Below are positions 26,600 to 38,980 of a stretch of 64,000 nucleotides of DNA, piece by piece. Below the pieces are notes generated by a model that was not told the DNA's origin, searched no databases, and saw nothing but the letters and a program-made list of their open reading frames with translations. The stretch is from Rhynchospora pubera (taxonomy: Eukaryota > Streptophyta > Magnoliopsida > Poales > Cyperaceae): positions 164,520,574 to 164,584,573 of the forward strand of contig CM051461.1 in the NCBI GenBank assembly GCA_028095005.1, read 5' to 3'. The translations under genes were made by a program, and so were the position numbers. Position 1 is the stretch's first letter; each line of letters begins with the position of its first letter.

Positions 26600-27103
26600 T
26601 TTAATTTAGAAACTGTCAAAAGTAGTATTTTATTCGTATAATACATGGAATTTAACAACTATTATAAGTTACTTATGTGAATTAATAGATTTTTTTTAAT
26701 GTGTTCTCCAACATTCAATTCTACCTCAAAACATAATATAATGTTTTATTCAATTTCTTTTCATAGGTTACAGAGTGTTCTATGGTTATTTTTGAATCGT
26801 GGCTATTTCAATCAAATTAATCTATATTCCTCGTAAATTGTAATAAATCAAACTTTAGTTCCTCACATATCCTTCAACTTGATAATTTTCTTATATGTAT
26901 ACACCGCGATTATTTACTTTATAACAATCTTATTTGATCGTATCATTTTCAATTAAAAAAGAAAAAAAAGCAGCGATCTTGTTTGGTACGAAAAATACAA
27001 TAATTGAACAACTCTTATGCCCGCTCTTACACGGGATAAGTATTATCTCTTTATCAGTTTATCTTCAAATTAATATCTTTCAAAATATATTATATGATTA
27101 AAA

Positions 27104-27134
<31 letters not shown>

Positions 27135-28393
27135 AAAATTATAAATTATATATATATATATATATATAATATATATATAAATTTGAAGCACAAATGATTG
27201 ATAAGAGATAAAATAAGTTGATTTGAATAGTATTTTTGTGTAAAAAATTAAATTGTGATGCATAATTATGACTGGATGGAATAAATTTTATTAATAATAT
27301 ATTTTCTTATATTTTTTATATCGTATAATATGATTATTCTGACTCATTTTCATTTTATTATTAAACATTAGGATGGAAAAAGAAATAAAAGTTTTGTTAG
27401 GTAATTAGATAATTAAATGTTCATTGTCGCACGCAATTACCATTATCTCATCATCATTTTATTATTAAAGATTGAGAAGAAAAAAAAATCAGAGCCTTGT
27501 TAGGTAAATAGATAATTAAATGTTCATTGCCACACGCAATAAACGCTATCTTGTTATCTCTTTATCTTTATCGAACAATTTAAAAAATAATAGAGAAAAA
27601 CATAAACCGATAGTATAATAAAAAATAACTAAAAATATAAACTAAGTTGATGCAATAAAAAATTATTTAAAAAATTTAATTGTAACTTATTTCACTTGAA
27701 TCATTCTTTTTTTTTAATCATTTAATTTGGAATCGTTTAATCATAATATACGGTGTAGACCAAGTTTTTGCACTTTGAGAACCGGTGGGGTCAGAGTTCT
27801 GGCACAAGGGGGTTACTATACACGTGAGATGAGGCGTCAGGGCCCACAGCATGGGGCTCGCTGCGTACGCCGATTTGTGGTCTGCTTTGTTCCGATCAAT
27901 CGGCTGGGTCCGGGCCGTAACAGGCCGGGCAGCCGTTGGGTTCTGCTGAGTTTGTTCCATGGATCCTCTCCCATTGTCAGGACGCAACTGGAAAGTTTAA
28001 GACAGATCTATGTCGTTAGATTTTAATCGAACGGAGAAAGATGGGCTGGACGAACCATCCGATTGTATGGATTTATGTAGGAGGAATCGTTCGGGATGCC
28101 TGATCTCATGACGGTAGAAGTGTGTTTGAATTTCTTCGCTCGTGCTTAAACAAATGAAGGGGAGCCACGCAGTATTGGTCGAAAGGTCGTACACTCGTAC
28201 TTTATTACTTACAAAATATTGATAGATATATTTTGAGAAGAAAATGTTTATGCCCTATAAAAATATCATCATCGATACAGTTAAGTAATCTATATTCTAT
28301 GATGAATTATTCCAAATAAACTAATTTTTTTTACTAATAAAAGCCAAAACTGTAAATGTTCATGTTTTTCATTTTTTTTAAAGTAAAGACTGT
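26600..28393. other. Intergenic; AT repeats and a GC-rich patch
   Basis: Contains (ta)n tracts at about 27105-27175 and two copies of a 60-bp segment (gttaggtaa-tagataattaa type) near 27393 and 27498. A GC-rich patch at about 27760-28000 contains gggcccac and could be a promoter remnant. I recognised no protein in either strand of that patch. Confidence 0.45.
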
Positions 28394-28405
28394 AAAGATG
28401 TATAT
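28394..28405. repeat. Target site duplication of LINE 1, left copy
   Basis: aaagatgtatat, repeated at 30622-30633 right after the poly(A) tail. Confidence 0.88.
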
Positions 28406-30337
28406 GATTATGATAGGGTTAATTGGGATTTTCTTTGGGAAGTTTTAGACTCTAGAGGGTTTGACAAAAAATGGATTAGGTGGATTCAAGAGATACTGTT
28501 ATATGGTCAAGTTAGCATTAAAATGAATGGCAATCTAACAGATTTTTTCATGGTAAAAAGAGGATTGAAGCAAGGGGATCCAATTTCACCTCTCTTGTTC
28601 AATCTTGTAGCAGATTGTTTAAATCATATGTTAAAAAAAGGAAGAGATATTCAACTCATTAGGGGTTTAGGCCCAGCTATAGATGATGGTAATAAGTTGA
28701 TTAATCTACATTATGCAGATGATACCATTATCTTTTGTGAGGCTGAGCAGGATGTGATGCAGGCTATTAAATGGACCTTCATAGGCTTTGAGGCGCTTTC
28801 AGGTATGAAGATCAATTACAATAAATCTGAGGTGTATCCAATTAATATCAATTCAGATGAAGCCAGTAAGTTGGCTGAAATTTTTGGATGCCCAGTCACT
28901 TCTTTCCCTTTGACTTATTTGGGGATTCCAATTCATTGGAAGAAACCTAGAGTTAAAGATTGGGGCCATATTATAGATAAATTTCAGAAAAAGCTCCAAG
29001 GATGGAAGGGACAATTTTTATCGTATGGAGGAAAGTTAACCCTTATTAATAGTGTTCTTTCAGCTTTACCTATCTATATGATGTCAATGTATGATATTCC
29101 AAAAAGTGTGAAAAAACAGTTAGATAGGATTAGATGTCAATTTCTTTGGCACACTGGAGATAAGAAAAAATATCATTTGGTTAGCTGGATTAACCTTTGT
29201 AGGCCTAAAGATCAAGGTGGGGTAGGTATTTTAAACCTCAAAGGGATGAATAAAGCTTTATTATGCAAATGGTGGTGGAAAATAAAAGATGGAAGTCAGA
29301 ATGGTTGGTGGAAGGATATTCTTCTATATAAATATAGTACTTGCAAAAATAGAAGTAAATGGTCTGTTTTCTGGAGACAATTAGAGGATTTGGAATCGAT
29401 GTTTAACATCAATTTAGGATATCAATTAGGGAATGGCACAGAAATTCGATTCTGGCTTGATAGATGGTGTGGGAACAATATTTTAAAAGTAGACTTTTAT
29501 GATCTTTATAAAATTTGTTCTGATATTCATATTACAGTGGCAGAAGTCTTTAGAGGTAATCTGAATTTTCAAAGACAATTGTCAGATTCTCAATTGGTTA
29601 CTTTTAGAGATTTGCTTAGTGTCATTTCTAGATATTTTCCTTTAAATAATATTCCAGATCAAATTCAGTGGCTTAGGACTAGTAATGGGAGGTATAATAC
29701 ACGATCTATGTATCTTTGGTTGGATGATAGGGGAGTCACTGACAATTACACAAAGTTTATTTGGCGTTTGAAAATACCTTTGAAGATTAAAATGTTCTTG
29801 TGGATTGTTAGTAAAAGAAAGTTATTGACTAGAACTGTTTTGGCATCAAGAGGATGGCTTGGTGATTTAAAGTGTTGTTATTGTGAGGAACAAGAAAATA
29901 TTGATCATGTATTTTTCTTGTGTTCCACTGTAAGGCAAATATGGGTATGGTTTTTAAGACAATTTAGTGTACAACTGCCAAATAGATTAGAGGATCTGGT
30001 TTTGATAGAAAATGCAGTGGATTACCAGTATAAGAGGGCTTTTACAATCTGGTGTAGTGCAATCCTATGGATAATCTGGATAACTAGAAACAAATCAACT
30101 TTTGATTCAAAATCGTGCCCCACTGCGAGGAGCTTGGGTCTGACAATTCATGAATTATTGATGCATTGGGCAGGATTGTGGTCCAATGATCTTAAAAAGA
30201 CTGTGGAAGCTATTACTCCAATGCTGGACGGGCTGCCTTTGCAATTGGAAGGAGTTGATGCGTATCAGTTGATGGTGACAGATGTTACACAGGCTGTGGA
30301 AGCGCAAGGAGGGTTACTTTCAGTAGTTAATGCATGA
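28406..30337 (+). pseudogene. LINE ORF2, C-terminal part (reverse transcriptase and zf-RVT)
   Basis: The frame is open from the insertion point (DYDRVNWDFLWEVLDSRGF) to a stop at 30337. The first ATG, at 28523, gives 604 aa. From that Met: KRGLKQGDPISPLLFNL near 12-28, the catalytic YADD near 64-67, and KINYNKSEV, the usual plant LINE follow-on. A zinc-binding zf-RVT domain follows, with CCYC near 450 and DHVFFLC near 465. The endonuclease and the front of the reverse transcriptase, including its first catalytic aspartate motif, are missing, so the protein cannot act alone. Confidence 0.9.
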
Positions 30338-30621
30338 TATATGTGTTTGTTGGCTAAGTAGTTGGGTTGTAATGGATCTGGTTTGTGCTATTTTTTCTAT
30401 CTTTACTTGTCATAAAGGGTGGGGCTGGCTGTTAGGGATTAGATGGTGCTTATTTCTTCTCTCTGTTTTGGATATTAGATAGCGTTAGCGCACTGGTACC
30501 AAGTGTATGGTACCAGTGCGGTTTAGCGGTGCTGTTTGGATGTTGTAGTTGTATTACTTTTGCTTCTTTGAAATGGAAGCGGTAGGCAGTAAGCCTACTA
30601 GTTTCAAAAAAAAAAAAAAAA
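28406..30621 (+). mobile_element. 5'-truncated L1-type LINE
   Basis: The insertion starts in the middle of the reverse transcriptase and ends in a poly(A) tract (30606-30621), flanked by a 12-bp target duplication. This is the classic result of incomplete target-primed reverse transcription. The remaining 3' part of ORF2 is uninterrupted, so the insertion is fairly recent. Confidence 0.92.
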
Positions 30622-30633
30622 AAAGATGTATAT

Positions 30634-31356
30634 TATTCATGATAAAATGAAGATTTCTTGAACACTCAATTTATTGTCGACAACTTGTCAATAGATTTCC
30701 AACTTTTTAGAAATTAAAAGTTAAATCTTTATATATGTGATATTCATTACGTTTCTAAATCGTATACCAAACTTAAAATAAAATGTAAGAAATTTGTAGA
30801 CACCGACCAAACGTTGATATATAACTATATATATGACCTTTTATATTTTTAAATATAAATTATTGCTTTTCTAATTGCATAAAATTGACATGCTACGTCG
30901 CTAATGATTTCAATTATTTTGATTTGCTATTTGGTTCGCACAATTGTTAAATAAATTAATTTCTTGTTAATATAACTATTTAAACAAAATAGCACTAGGA
31001 TTAACCATTATTGTGAAATAAGCATCTTACCAATTTTGTGAACTCAGATCCGCATAGGGGTGTGTGTGTGGCGCCCATTATCGATAGAGTCCGTAAATAA
31101 TTTAATATACATCTTAATCAAACAGTGGGAAAAATTGTTAAATAAGTCTAAGGGCAATATTTATTATTTCCTCTCTAGTAAGGATTAGGTTAACAGCCAA
31201 GTCATTGCCAACGAAATTAAATTTCAAATATATATTTTTATTGGACTGCCAAATAACAAAACCAATTAATTAAATAAAATTATACAAACAATATGCTGAA
31301 CAAGGCGTCGAACATAAATAATCAGTGACATCACCATTTTCTATATAGGTAACATA
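30634..31356. other. Intergenic, no gene seen
   Basis: AT-rich with no coding or RNA features that I recognise. Confidence 0.5.
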
Positions 31357-31366
31357 TTATTCAAAT

Positions 31367-31769
31367 GAGTAAATCTATTGTGAACCATGGTTTATATAAG
31401 CTTTCGTGCACCATGATCATTTTGGTCGGTAGTTTCACAAATTGTCAAATCTAATTTAATCAACCCAATCTATATATTGAAATCTCATAGCAAACAAAAT
31501 TTTACAATTTTTTAAATTTTTTTCGAATTTTTTAACACTTGCCATTTTTTGCTATAAATATACTAATTTATAAGCAAAAAATGGCAAGTTTTAAAAAATT
31601 CGAAAAAAATAGTAAAAAATGTAAAAAAATTGTAAAATTTTGTTTGTTATGAGATTTCAATATATAAATTGGATTGGTTAATTTAGATTTGTCAATTTGC
31701 AAAATCACCAATCAAACGGTCGTGGTGCACGGAGCGCTCTATGCATCATGGTTCACAATAGATTTACTC
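31367..31769. mobile_element. Intact foldback MITE, Mutator-like
   Basis: Terminal inverted repeat gagtaaatctattgtgaacc and complement. The 10-bp duplication ttattcaaat lies at 31357-31366 and 31770-31779. The interior folds into a long AT-rich hairpin around gccattttttgct / agcaaaaaatggc. It is the reference copy for the interrupted relative at 1810-2349. Confidence 0.85.
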
Positions 31770-31836
31770 TTATTCAAATAATACACCAAGACGCAAATTA
31801 TACTAGAAATTACGAGAATTTTTTACATAGCGATAA

Positions 31837-31858
31837 AAAGAGAGAGAGAGAGAGAGAG
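31837..31858. repeat. (GA)n microsatellite
   Basis: About eleven uninterrupted ag dinucleotides. Confidence 0.9.
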
Positions 31859-32309
31859 TTTGCTAAATTGTAGCGCTACATAGTCTCATCTGTCCCGGGA
31901 AGGAAGATTTGTATTTAAAAAATACGCATAATAATAATATACAAGTTATATCTTTTAATGAAATGCCAGGACAGAAACCTCAAAATCAATATAAATTGAC
32001 AATGCTTCTAAATCTAACCGGACCTGTGATGTAATGTTTATCTGTTGGCAATTGACAAATAATATCAGTATTTTCATAAAAAAAAATAATAATATCAGTA
32101 TAATTAACTTTCTCGATAACATAACAAGCTCTCATCCATTCATCGATGGCATTTTTCCATGCTAATAATATCCAGTCATATTGAGGTGGCATCTAACTAC
32201 AATCCAAAAAGTAGAATGTCGCTATTTCCTGCCTTTTAGGGGTCCGAAGTCCGATCTTATCCACCGACCCAATTTTATGTGAAAAGGTCAGCAAAAAGTA
32301 CACTTGTAC

Positions 32310-32440
32310 GCCACGTGTCACCAGCGGAACGAACTTCAGACGTGGCTGGTCAAAAAGTGATCCGGATCTGATCCAGTCGGATTACGTGGCCAGACACCTA
32401 CTCGGTTATACTGGGCTGAAATTGCGACACGTCACATTGC
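32310..32440. promoter_or_regulatory. Cluster of ACGT-core (G-box/ABRE-like) motifs
   Basis: Within 130 bp: ccacgtgtc, gacgtggc, tacgtggcc and gacacgtca. Such clusters bind bZIP factors in plant promoters. I could not attach it to a gene, so it may belong to an undetected transcript or a dead promoter. Confidence 0.3.
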
Positions 32441-32775
32441 ACAGATCCTGTGCGGCACTTCTCGTTTTTTTGAAAATATTTCCTCAGGGTTAGACAAAAA
32501 AGATACTCGTTGCAACACTTACTAACCAAGCATATTTTTTTTTTCCGAATATCAGAGTATTTGCAAACACATTTATACACTGTTTTTGTTGGAATGATGT
32601 TATAACATACAATTTTTTACCTAGTTGAACTCGTTGAATTATTTATTTATCTTTTACCAACTAAACTTAAAATAAATTTTAATGTTTTAACTCAGCAATA
32701 GCATGCCCTGACATCTTTTATTTCTTCTTCTTTTTAATACACTAGATAGCGACTATCTGCTTGAACATCTCTTTG

Positions 32776-32930
32776 GCTCCGTTTGGATAGGTGTGGGAAG
32801 AAGGGAAGAAAGGAAGAAGTGAGAAGAAGTATTGGGAAGTGTGTAACTTTGTGAAGAGTTTGGATTGTTTATAATTTTTTTTCTTCCCTTCTTCCTTCTT
32901 CCCACTTCTTCTCAACTATCCAAACGGAGG
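32776..32930. mobile_element. 155-bp inverted-repeat element
   Basis: Arms gctccgtttggatag / ctatccaaacggag and an internal purine/pyrimidine stem (ggaagaagggaag against cttcccttcttcc). 5-bp flanking repeat ctttg. It is closely related to the nested element at 1834-1978. Confidence 0.75.
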
Positions 32931-34076
32931 CTTTGATACTAGTAAGGTTCCGGTACAATCACTCGATTTTTATATATCCTTTTTGTTGCAAATTGTATCA
33001 ACTCGTATGTATCATGCATCACATATTCATATGAAATGAATTGCATTTTGCAGATATATTTACTATAGTTTACATAAGTTCTACATGGAATTTAGTATCA
33101 TTTAAAATTATTTGATTACCGATTAAGCATCGACAAAATTAAATTGTTAACCTTAAAAAAGTTTGAATGATGATTAATTTTTAGGTCTTGTAGCGGTTCT
33201 TGCATGGTTAGTAATAATTATGTCTAGTATCATATTATACATGCTACTTACTTGAAATCCTACATTCCTTAATCTATTTAAGCATACAATATTTTTTATT
33301 TATTTATGATAAGCATACCATATTTTCTAAGACTGATATAAGTATTTCAATTTATAATTAACAAAGTTTGATATCTCAAACAAAAAAAATCGCTGCAGTT
33401 TAGTAAATACGAATTAGTTCGATAATTTTGTACTCCTTTAATATAGATCTTTAATTAAGACTGCATAAGTGCATAGAGGGTACAAAGTTTAGCGCCACAA
33501 GTAAACGAATACAGCAGAAAACAGCAAGTATTTGTCCGAGACACGTGTCAAAAGGAATGGTGTCCTGGGACGAGGAAACCCAAGAGAAACGACACAGAAG
33601 ACAGACTCATTAAAAACTTATGGCCCGATTGGGAATAAGCGGAGATTAGTGGGTTGAATTTATTTTCCCATTCCATAAAGAATTCACTAGTACCTTTCGT
33701 ACAATTTTTCTAAACATCTGTCAGTGAAAAGGGATAAGTCCGATTGAATATTTGATTCCATTAGCGAGTGAAATGGATAAGATTTCATCTTCGTCAAACG
33801 ATACACGTGGAAGTCTCGAGTTTTTGCGATGATTAATTTGTAAGGAAGAAAATTTAAGAAATATTTGATGTGCATCCTGAATTTAGTAACGGATATACAA
33901 TAGTATATTCTTTTTTGAAGAAGTATAAATGTATAGTCATGGACTGTACGCCTGTACAGTTGGTTGAACTGTAATATGTACTTCGGGGCATTAATAACAT
34001 AGAGATGCTTATTCAAAATATCAACTATTATTATAATAAACAAGAAGGAAAACCCTTGTTGACATTTTTAACTTAT
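32931..34076. other. Intergenic, no gene seen
   Basis: AT-rich. A minus-strand open frame of 118 codons (33687-34043) has no recognisable motif and biased AT composition, so I do not call it a gene. Confidence 0.5.
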
Positions 34077-34197
34077 AATGAATAAACATTTGCATCTCTT
34101 TTTTTCAAAATTAATAGGAGAGTGAAATCAAAAGAGAGCTTTCAAGACTCAAAGTCGGGCTTTCAAGATCTTTCCAAGATCCTTCGTCTCCGACGAT

Positions 34198-35496
34198 ATG
34201 GAGGCCATTTGGGCCGCCAGTCTGGGCCCTTCAGAGGTCTCAACTCCAGAGCGTAACCGTCGATCTCTCCTAATACAGAGATTTGGGAAAAGCTCTCCAG
34301 TCGACACACCGCCTCCAGGGCTTGTCCCCTCAGAGAGCTGTCCTCCGGTTGCCAGTGAACCGTGCGCGTCTGATCACACCCAGGAGGTGCCGTTGGAATT
34401 CGAGAAACAGGCGTCTAATCACAGCCAGATCTCGCACATTAGGCAAACCTTGGAAGCCCTCCTGGATGGCACTCTCAGCCGTCAGATCACACCTAAGCAA
34501 CACGCGGCGCAGGATAAACGACGTAGTATTGAAGCGCATAGTAGAGTCCAGGATCCGCTACATAGCGGCTCTTCGGATTCCCTCTCTCTTTATCGTTCAA
34601 AGCAGAACAGTTGCATCCCTTTGTCTCTTCCCAACAAAAGAACCTTTCTTGTCTCTCCTTCTTCGATCAAATCAACCTTGCCATAAATGGATAACCTCGA
34701 ACCCTCGCGAGTTGATGAAGACGAAGCCTTAGCACTCGCTAGCGCGGAGATTGTCAGATGTGTAGTTATACAAGCTGATGAGAGAATCATGCTGGTGGAT
34801 GTCATGGTTGAAGCGAGAAGGCGCTGGTTGCCAGGACAAGTCAGAGTAATAACAATGGCGGAAAACCGTTTCCTCCTCATAGGTCCGACAACACAGTGGA
34901 GGGAACAACTCTTCAGGCAAGGAGCAATTGAAGTCACTGATAGCAGCAATCTGAGAAGAACCTGCCGAGTTCTTACCAAGGCTCCTGGAGACCTAGATCC
35001 AAGAGCCGATCTGGTTAGACTTTGGGTAAGAATCGTCAATCTTCCCTTTGGTTGGAATTCCTGGCACGACGCTAGTCTTTTTTTCAGATTTGGTCAACTC
35101 CTGGGAGCAGATGCCACCTCCAACATGGGGATTGATCATCGCTTCTTCAGAGTAGAGGTACTTGTTGAAAGTAGAGACCTTATTCCCCTTTCTCGCTCTT
35201 TTGAAATCAATAGACGTTCTGGCAAAAAAGACCTAGTTAGAATACATTTTGTGGTGGAAGAGACTCAGAAAAGAACTAATTTCCATGAGTACATCAAATC
35301 TCTCCCACGAATTGACTGGACCCCTGAGAATGAAGCAAGAGTTCAGAACACTACTGTCTCGCACCTTTCGACTGCCCTCCCGGTGTTGATGGGTAACGGT
35401 GTCCGTTTACGGCGGACTGAGGGTGGAAAAAGCATGCGGATCAGATACCTCTCGCGTGCCTTGAGGTCACGATACGGCCGTCTCCTTTACGGGTGA
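34198..35496 (+). pseudogene. LINE ORF1 (DUF4283-like), interrupted
   Basis: Two in-frame segments (34198-34686 and 34687-35496) are separated by a single TAA, probably an old CAA. The second segment has DUF4283-like features: a basic RRWLPGQVRV strand, FLLIGPTTQWREQLF, and LVRLWVRIVNLPFGWNSW, which matches the usual WVRLxNLP motif. This is the ORF1 type of plant L1 elements and would bind the element RNA. No CCHC knuckle follows. After about residue 235 the frame runs into hairpin-rich sequence, so the natural C-terminus is missing here. Confidence 0.65.
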
Positions 35497-37560
35497 GACA
35501 ACTGTACGGCCTTAATGCTTCCCACGAGAGTTTATTATTTGGGCGGGTTCGTCGGTTATTCCAGTAGGCGCAAGCCCCTACTGTTAATTACCTCTGACAT
35601 GGTCGAGAGAACCTCTAGATCTGGAAACTCAAAGGGATATCGATGGATTCTATGTCTTTAAATAGCTAGGGAATTGTATGACACAATTAGCGTTTACGGG
35701 GAAGCTAAAAGACTTCTTCTATTTTTGGTGTTTTGAGGTTTTTTAGTTTTTTGTTGTTTTGGGGTTATTCTTCTTTTCTTTTTAGTTTTAGGGTTATTCC
35801 TTTTTTTTAGTTATTTTCTGACATATCAATGGATTTGATCGCAGGACAGTTGGTTCCGTGCTCTTGGTTTTGGAGTTGCCTTGGTTGATGTCGGGTTATT
35901 GCCTTTGTAGATGTTTCGGCTGGATGCCTTTCAATTGATGTTGGCCTGGTGTTCTCTATTTGGTTTGGATCCTTGATTGCTGGAAGTTATCCCGATTTCC
36001 GGGTTCTGGTGTGAAGAGTTTGAATTCTTGCCACTTTAGTTGATAATATGAGGAAATTGTGAGGAATTTGGGATTTGAGGATGTGAGGAACCTGAGTTAG
36101 GCTCCTGTTCGGGTTCTGATGAATTGGAGAGATTTCGCAGAGACCTTATTCAGGTCTGAGCTTCAGGAAAGAAAGTTCAATGTGGTTGGTTTTAAGGCTC
36201 ATTTTTGGAAATTTTTGGGTTGGTCGTTTTCCTGAGAACGGGTGAATGACTCGATACCAGTCGGCGACGGTAATATCGGTCATTCTGTCTGTTATCATCA
36301 TGTCCCTGATTATTGTTCCTGATAACAGTCTAACGCCTGACTGTAAAGGGCGTTATTGAGGTGCGCGGGTGACGCTTGAGACAGAACCACTCTGGCAGTC
36401 TCGCACATCGAGGTTATACTCATCCGTTGGCATAGAGTATGTGGCGGACATCTTGATCACCTGATCAAGATATCATGGTCTGGCTCCCACTGGGAGTTGA
36501 TGTGCCTCGACGTTGTCGGTAAGCACTTCGGTAGCCAACCGAAAGTTTAGGGTGGATGCCAGTATGATGCAGAGTTAGCCGCCCGTCAGAGATACGAGCG
36601 TGATGCTTGGAGTTGGGGTGGAGAAAAATGCAATATGCACCTGGTTGCCAGCCAGGTGGGTCTGGTTAATGGGTATGTGATTCGGTGGCCGCCCGAATCA
36701 TTGGAAGGTCCATCTGATTGCCAGTCAGATGTTGATAACTTGGTTCCTGGCTTCTGGCTAGGATGTCAAGTTGGATGGAAACATCGGGCCTTGGCGTGTT
36801 GATGTTCTGAAGATTCAGCACGTGCCTTGGCTTGTTCGAAACTGAATCCTGGTTATGCGCGGGGGCGGCTCCCCAGATCAAATTCTTCGTTGATCTGACC
36901 AGCCTTAAGAGCATTATGATTTGGGTGTTGACTGTTCAAATCGTCTCCTACCGACAACTTGGTGGTCGTAGATTTCCCAAGCTGCTTTCATGAGGGCGAT
37001 ATGAAGTTCATATTTAGAAGGGGGATTCAAGTAGTCATCCGGAACTGGATTATATGTTTGGCCGGACGCCAGAATCGGGAGGGGCCAGTGACTTGTTCAA
37101 ATTGTCTCCTGAGATTGGTTCATGGGTAATGACATATCCGAATTATCTCATGCGGTCAGTTTGAGGCTTGTCTCTGAAGAGGGGACTCATGTAGCTACTC
37201 AAGGTTGGTTGATATGTTTGGTTGAGCGCCAGAGTCTTGAAATGTGGTCCGTCAGGTTATGGTTCTGAAAGACAAAGTAGGTGTGTTGGAGTTTTTAGGA
37301 AGGACTCCTGAGTTATTCCCTTGGGATACCCCTGTTGCGGGTCTATTCAATTAAAGTTTTTGAATATCAGGGGTTGTTGGGTGGATCTTGTCCCTATCGC
37401 AAAACTATTCGAGTCTTGCTGCTTAAATAGCCAGGGTTTATGGTATCTGAAATGGTTCCTCAAGTCATCCCAGACGGCCGGTTTAATGCTCTTTTCAGTC
37501 GGGTGGTTATCCAAATCGAATCCACTGGCAATTCGGGTAACCGGAGTCGAAAGGTTTTAG
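35396..37560 (+). repeat. Hairpin-dense field
   Basis: Perfect short palindromic stems follow each other closely. Examples: cagtagg/cctactg (35562-35583), gaatgac/gtcattc with inner cgata/tatcg (36244-36285), ctgttatca/tgataacag (36289-36328), taacgcc/ggcgtta (36331-36355), atcttgatca/tgatcaagat (36450-36471), cacctgg/ccaggtg (36638-36658), tgattcgg/ccgaatca (36678-36700), catctga/tcagatg (36711-36731), cagatcaa/ttgatctg (36874-36897), tattcaa/ttgaata inside acccctg/caggggt (37328-37374). I estimate fewer than one stem of 7 bp with a short loop per kilobase by chance. No long ORF runs through the field. Confidence 0.8.
36926..37245 (+). repeat. Two 160-bp units with compensatory stem changes
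   Basis: Units starting gttgactgttcaaatcgtct and gtgacttgttcaaattgtct align in fixed register, offset 160. Outer stem: gattc/gaatc (37024-37028, 37072-37076) becomes gactc/gagtc (37184-37188, 37232-37236). Inner stem: tccgg/ccgga (37038-37042, 37062-37066) becomes ctcaa/ttgag (37198-37202, 37222-37226). Pairing is kept at all ten positions although five pairs differ. The loop keeps atatgtttgg. Confidence 0.85.
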
Positions 37561-37771
37561 CTTAGATGCTCAGAACTTAACTTTACATCGTTCCTAGTTT
37601 CATCTTCCCAAATGAAATGTTGGCCTTAGCTTTCTTGTTGGTTGCTTTCAGATTGAGGTCACTTGACCGCATTGGCGAAATACGATCAGTATGTGTGTGT
37701 AGTCTCAATTCGACTTATTTCGTTTATGACCAAAGGTTGTTTGTTTTATTAGGTTTCCGCTAGGTTGAGTA

Positions 37772-38078
37772 GGACTGTTCCTCGGTTGTTTGGTTCCAAT
37801 CTTGTCAGGACTTGGTTTCTCCGGGGTTCAGTGTTGTCTTGGTGTTGGTTTTGGGTTTATCCCTTTGTTTTGGTGAGCCTTGGTTGGTCTGTTCCTCGGG
37901 TAATAGGGTGTCAGTCTTGTCAAGATCTGGGTTACTCGTGGTACAAGACTATTCATTTTTTGTTCTGGGTATTTCAGTATCGGGGTTTTTGTTGATTGGT
38001 GCACCTTGTTGAGTTGGTCTGTTCCTCGGCTGATGGGTTCCGTCCTCGTCAGGCTCTGGGTCTACCGGGGTACAGGGT
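37772..38078 (+). repeat. Three diverged units of about 115-130 bp
   Basis: Copies at about 37772, 37886 and 38016 share ctgttcctcgg, then (c/t)ttgtcagga or a variant, then tctgggt and a ggggtaca-like end. A short stem around the gtc triplet is kept in each (tctt/aaga, tctt/agga, cct/agg). The support is weaker than for the 160-bp pair. Confidence 0.65.
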
Positions 38079-38439
38079 TGTTTCTGTTGGAATTGGATTA
38101 TTCCTATTTTTCTGAAAAGGGATTTTGAGTCCCTAATCGGGTTCTCAACATTGAACTTAATTCTTTTGGGTTTTGGTGGTCATCAGAGTTGGTCATGGAG
38201 TTTCAAAGTTTTACCCGATCCGGTCCTGCTCAGACAATTCCGGGTTAGTGGGTCTCTTTAGGGATTGGTTTATTGGTTTTACTGGGTTTTGAGTTTTGGC
38301 TTGGCATTGGAGTATTGTCCATCCCTTTATCGGTTTGATCTGAAAGGTTTTGGGTACGTGGTTTCCTGGTTTTGGAAGTGGTTCTGGTATAGCTGTGGTA
38401 CCAAGTATGTCATCTGTCGGGTTTCGGCAAAAATCCTTG

Positions 38440-38980
38440 ATACCGTTGAGTTCCTCATGTTTTTCTGGGTTCACAGGAATTTTCCATGTAGTTTTCTGAG
38501 TTTCTTGTGATTTTTAATGGTTTTCCAAGGTTTCCACTGAGATGGCAAGTTGTGGTTGACCATTTAAAAGGTTAAAAATGGTTCGGTCCTGATTTTGGTC
38601 ATGATTTCAACAGAATTAAATTCCTTGTAATTTTTCGAGTTTACAGGAATTTTCCTCATATTTTTCTGAACTTTCTAGGGATTTTGATGAGTTTTGGAAG
38701 TTTTCTGGGTTTTAGAATAATCCTGGAAGTGACGTGGCAATCTCTGATTGGTCAGGTTCTGGATTCTCCTTTTTAATTGTTCTGAACTGGTTTCGGCGTG
38801 ATTTAGATCAGGGATATGGCATGGTTGAATTCCTCATAATTTTCTGATTCCATAGAAATTGGATTTGTATTTTTCCGAGTTGTGGTTGATTTTCTATGAA
38901 TTTTCAAAGGTTCTCGATAATTCAATTGGTCCAAGTCAGCAGAAAGGGGCACGTGGCAGAACCTTATTGGGCCAAGTCAG
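38440..38980 (+). repeat. Three diverged units of about 190 bp
   Basis: Copies begin near 38448, 38620 and 38826 with (a/g)ttcct(c/t)(a/g)t, followed by ttttctg, tt(t)acaggaattttcc-like and gttttctgggttt-like segments. The block ends with two ccaagtcagca motifs around a cacgtggc G-box (38928-38990). Strong T and G bias on the plus strand. Confidence 0.55.

Noticed and set aside
34283..35039. Alternative plus- and minus-strand ORFs of about 149 codons in LINE ORF1
   Set aside because: They overlap the DUF4283-like frame and have no recognisable features. GC-rich coding DNA gives such shadows.
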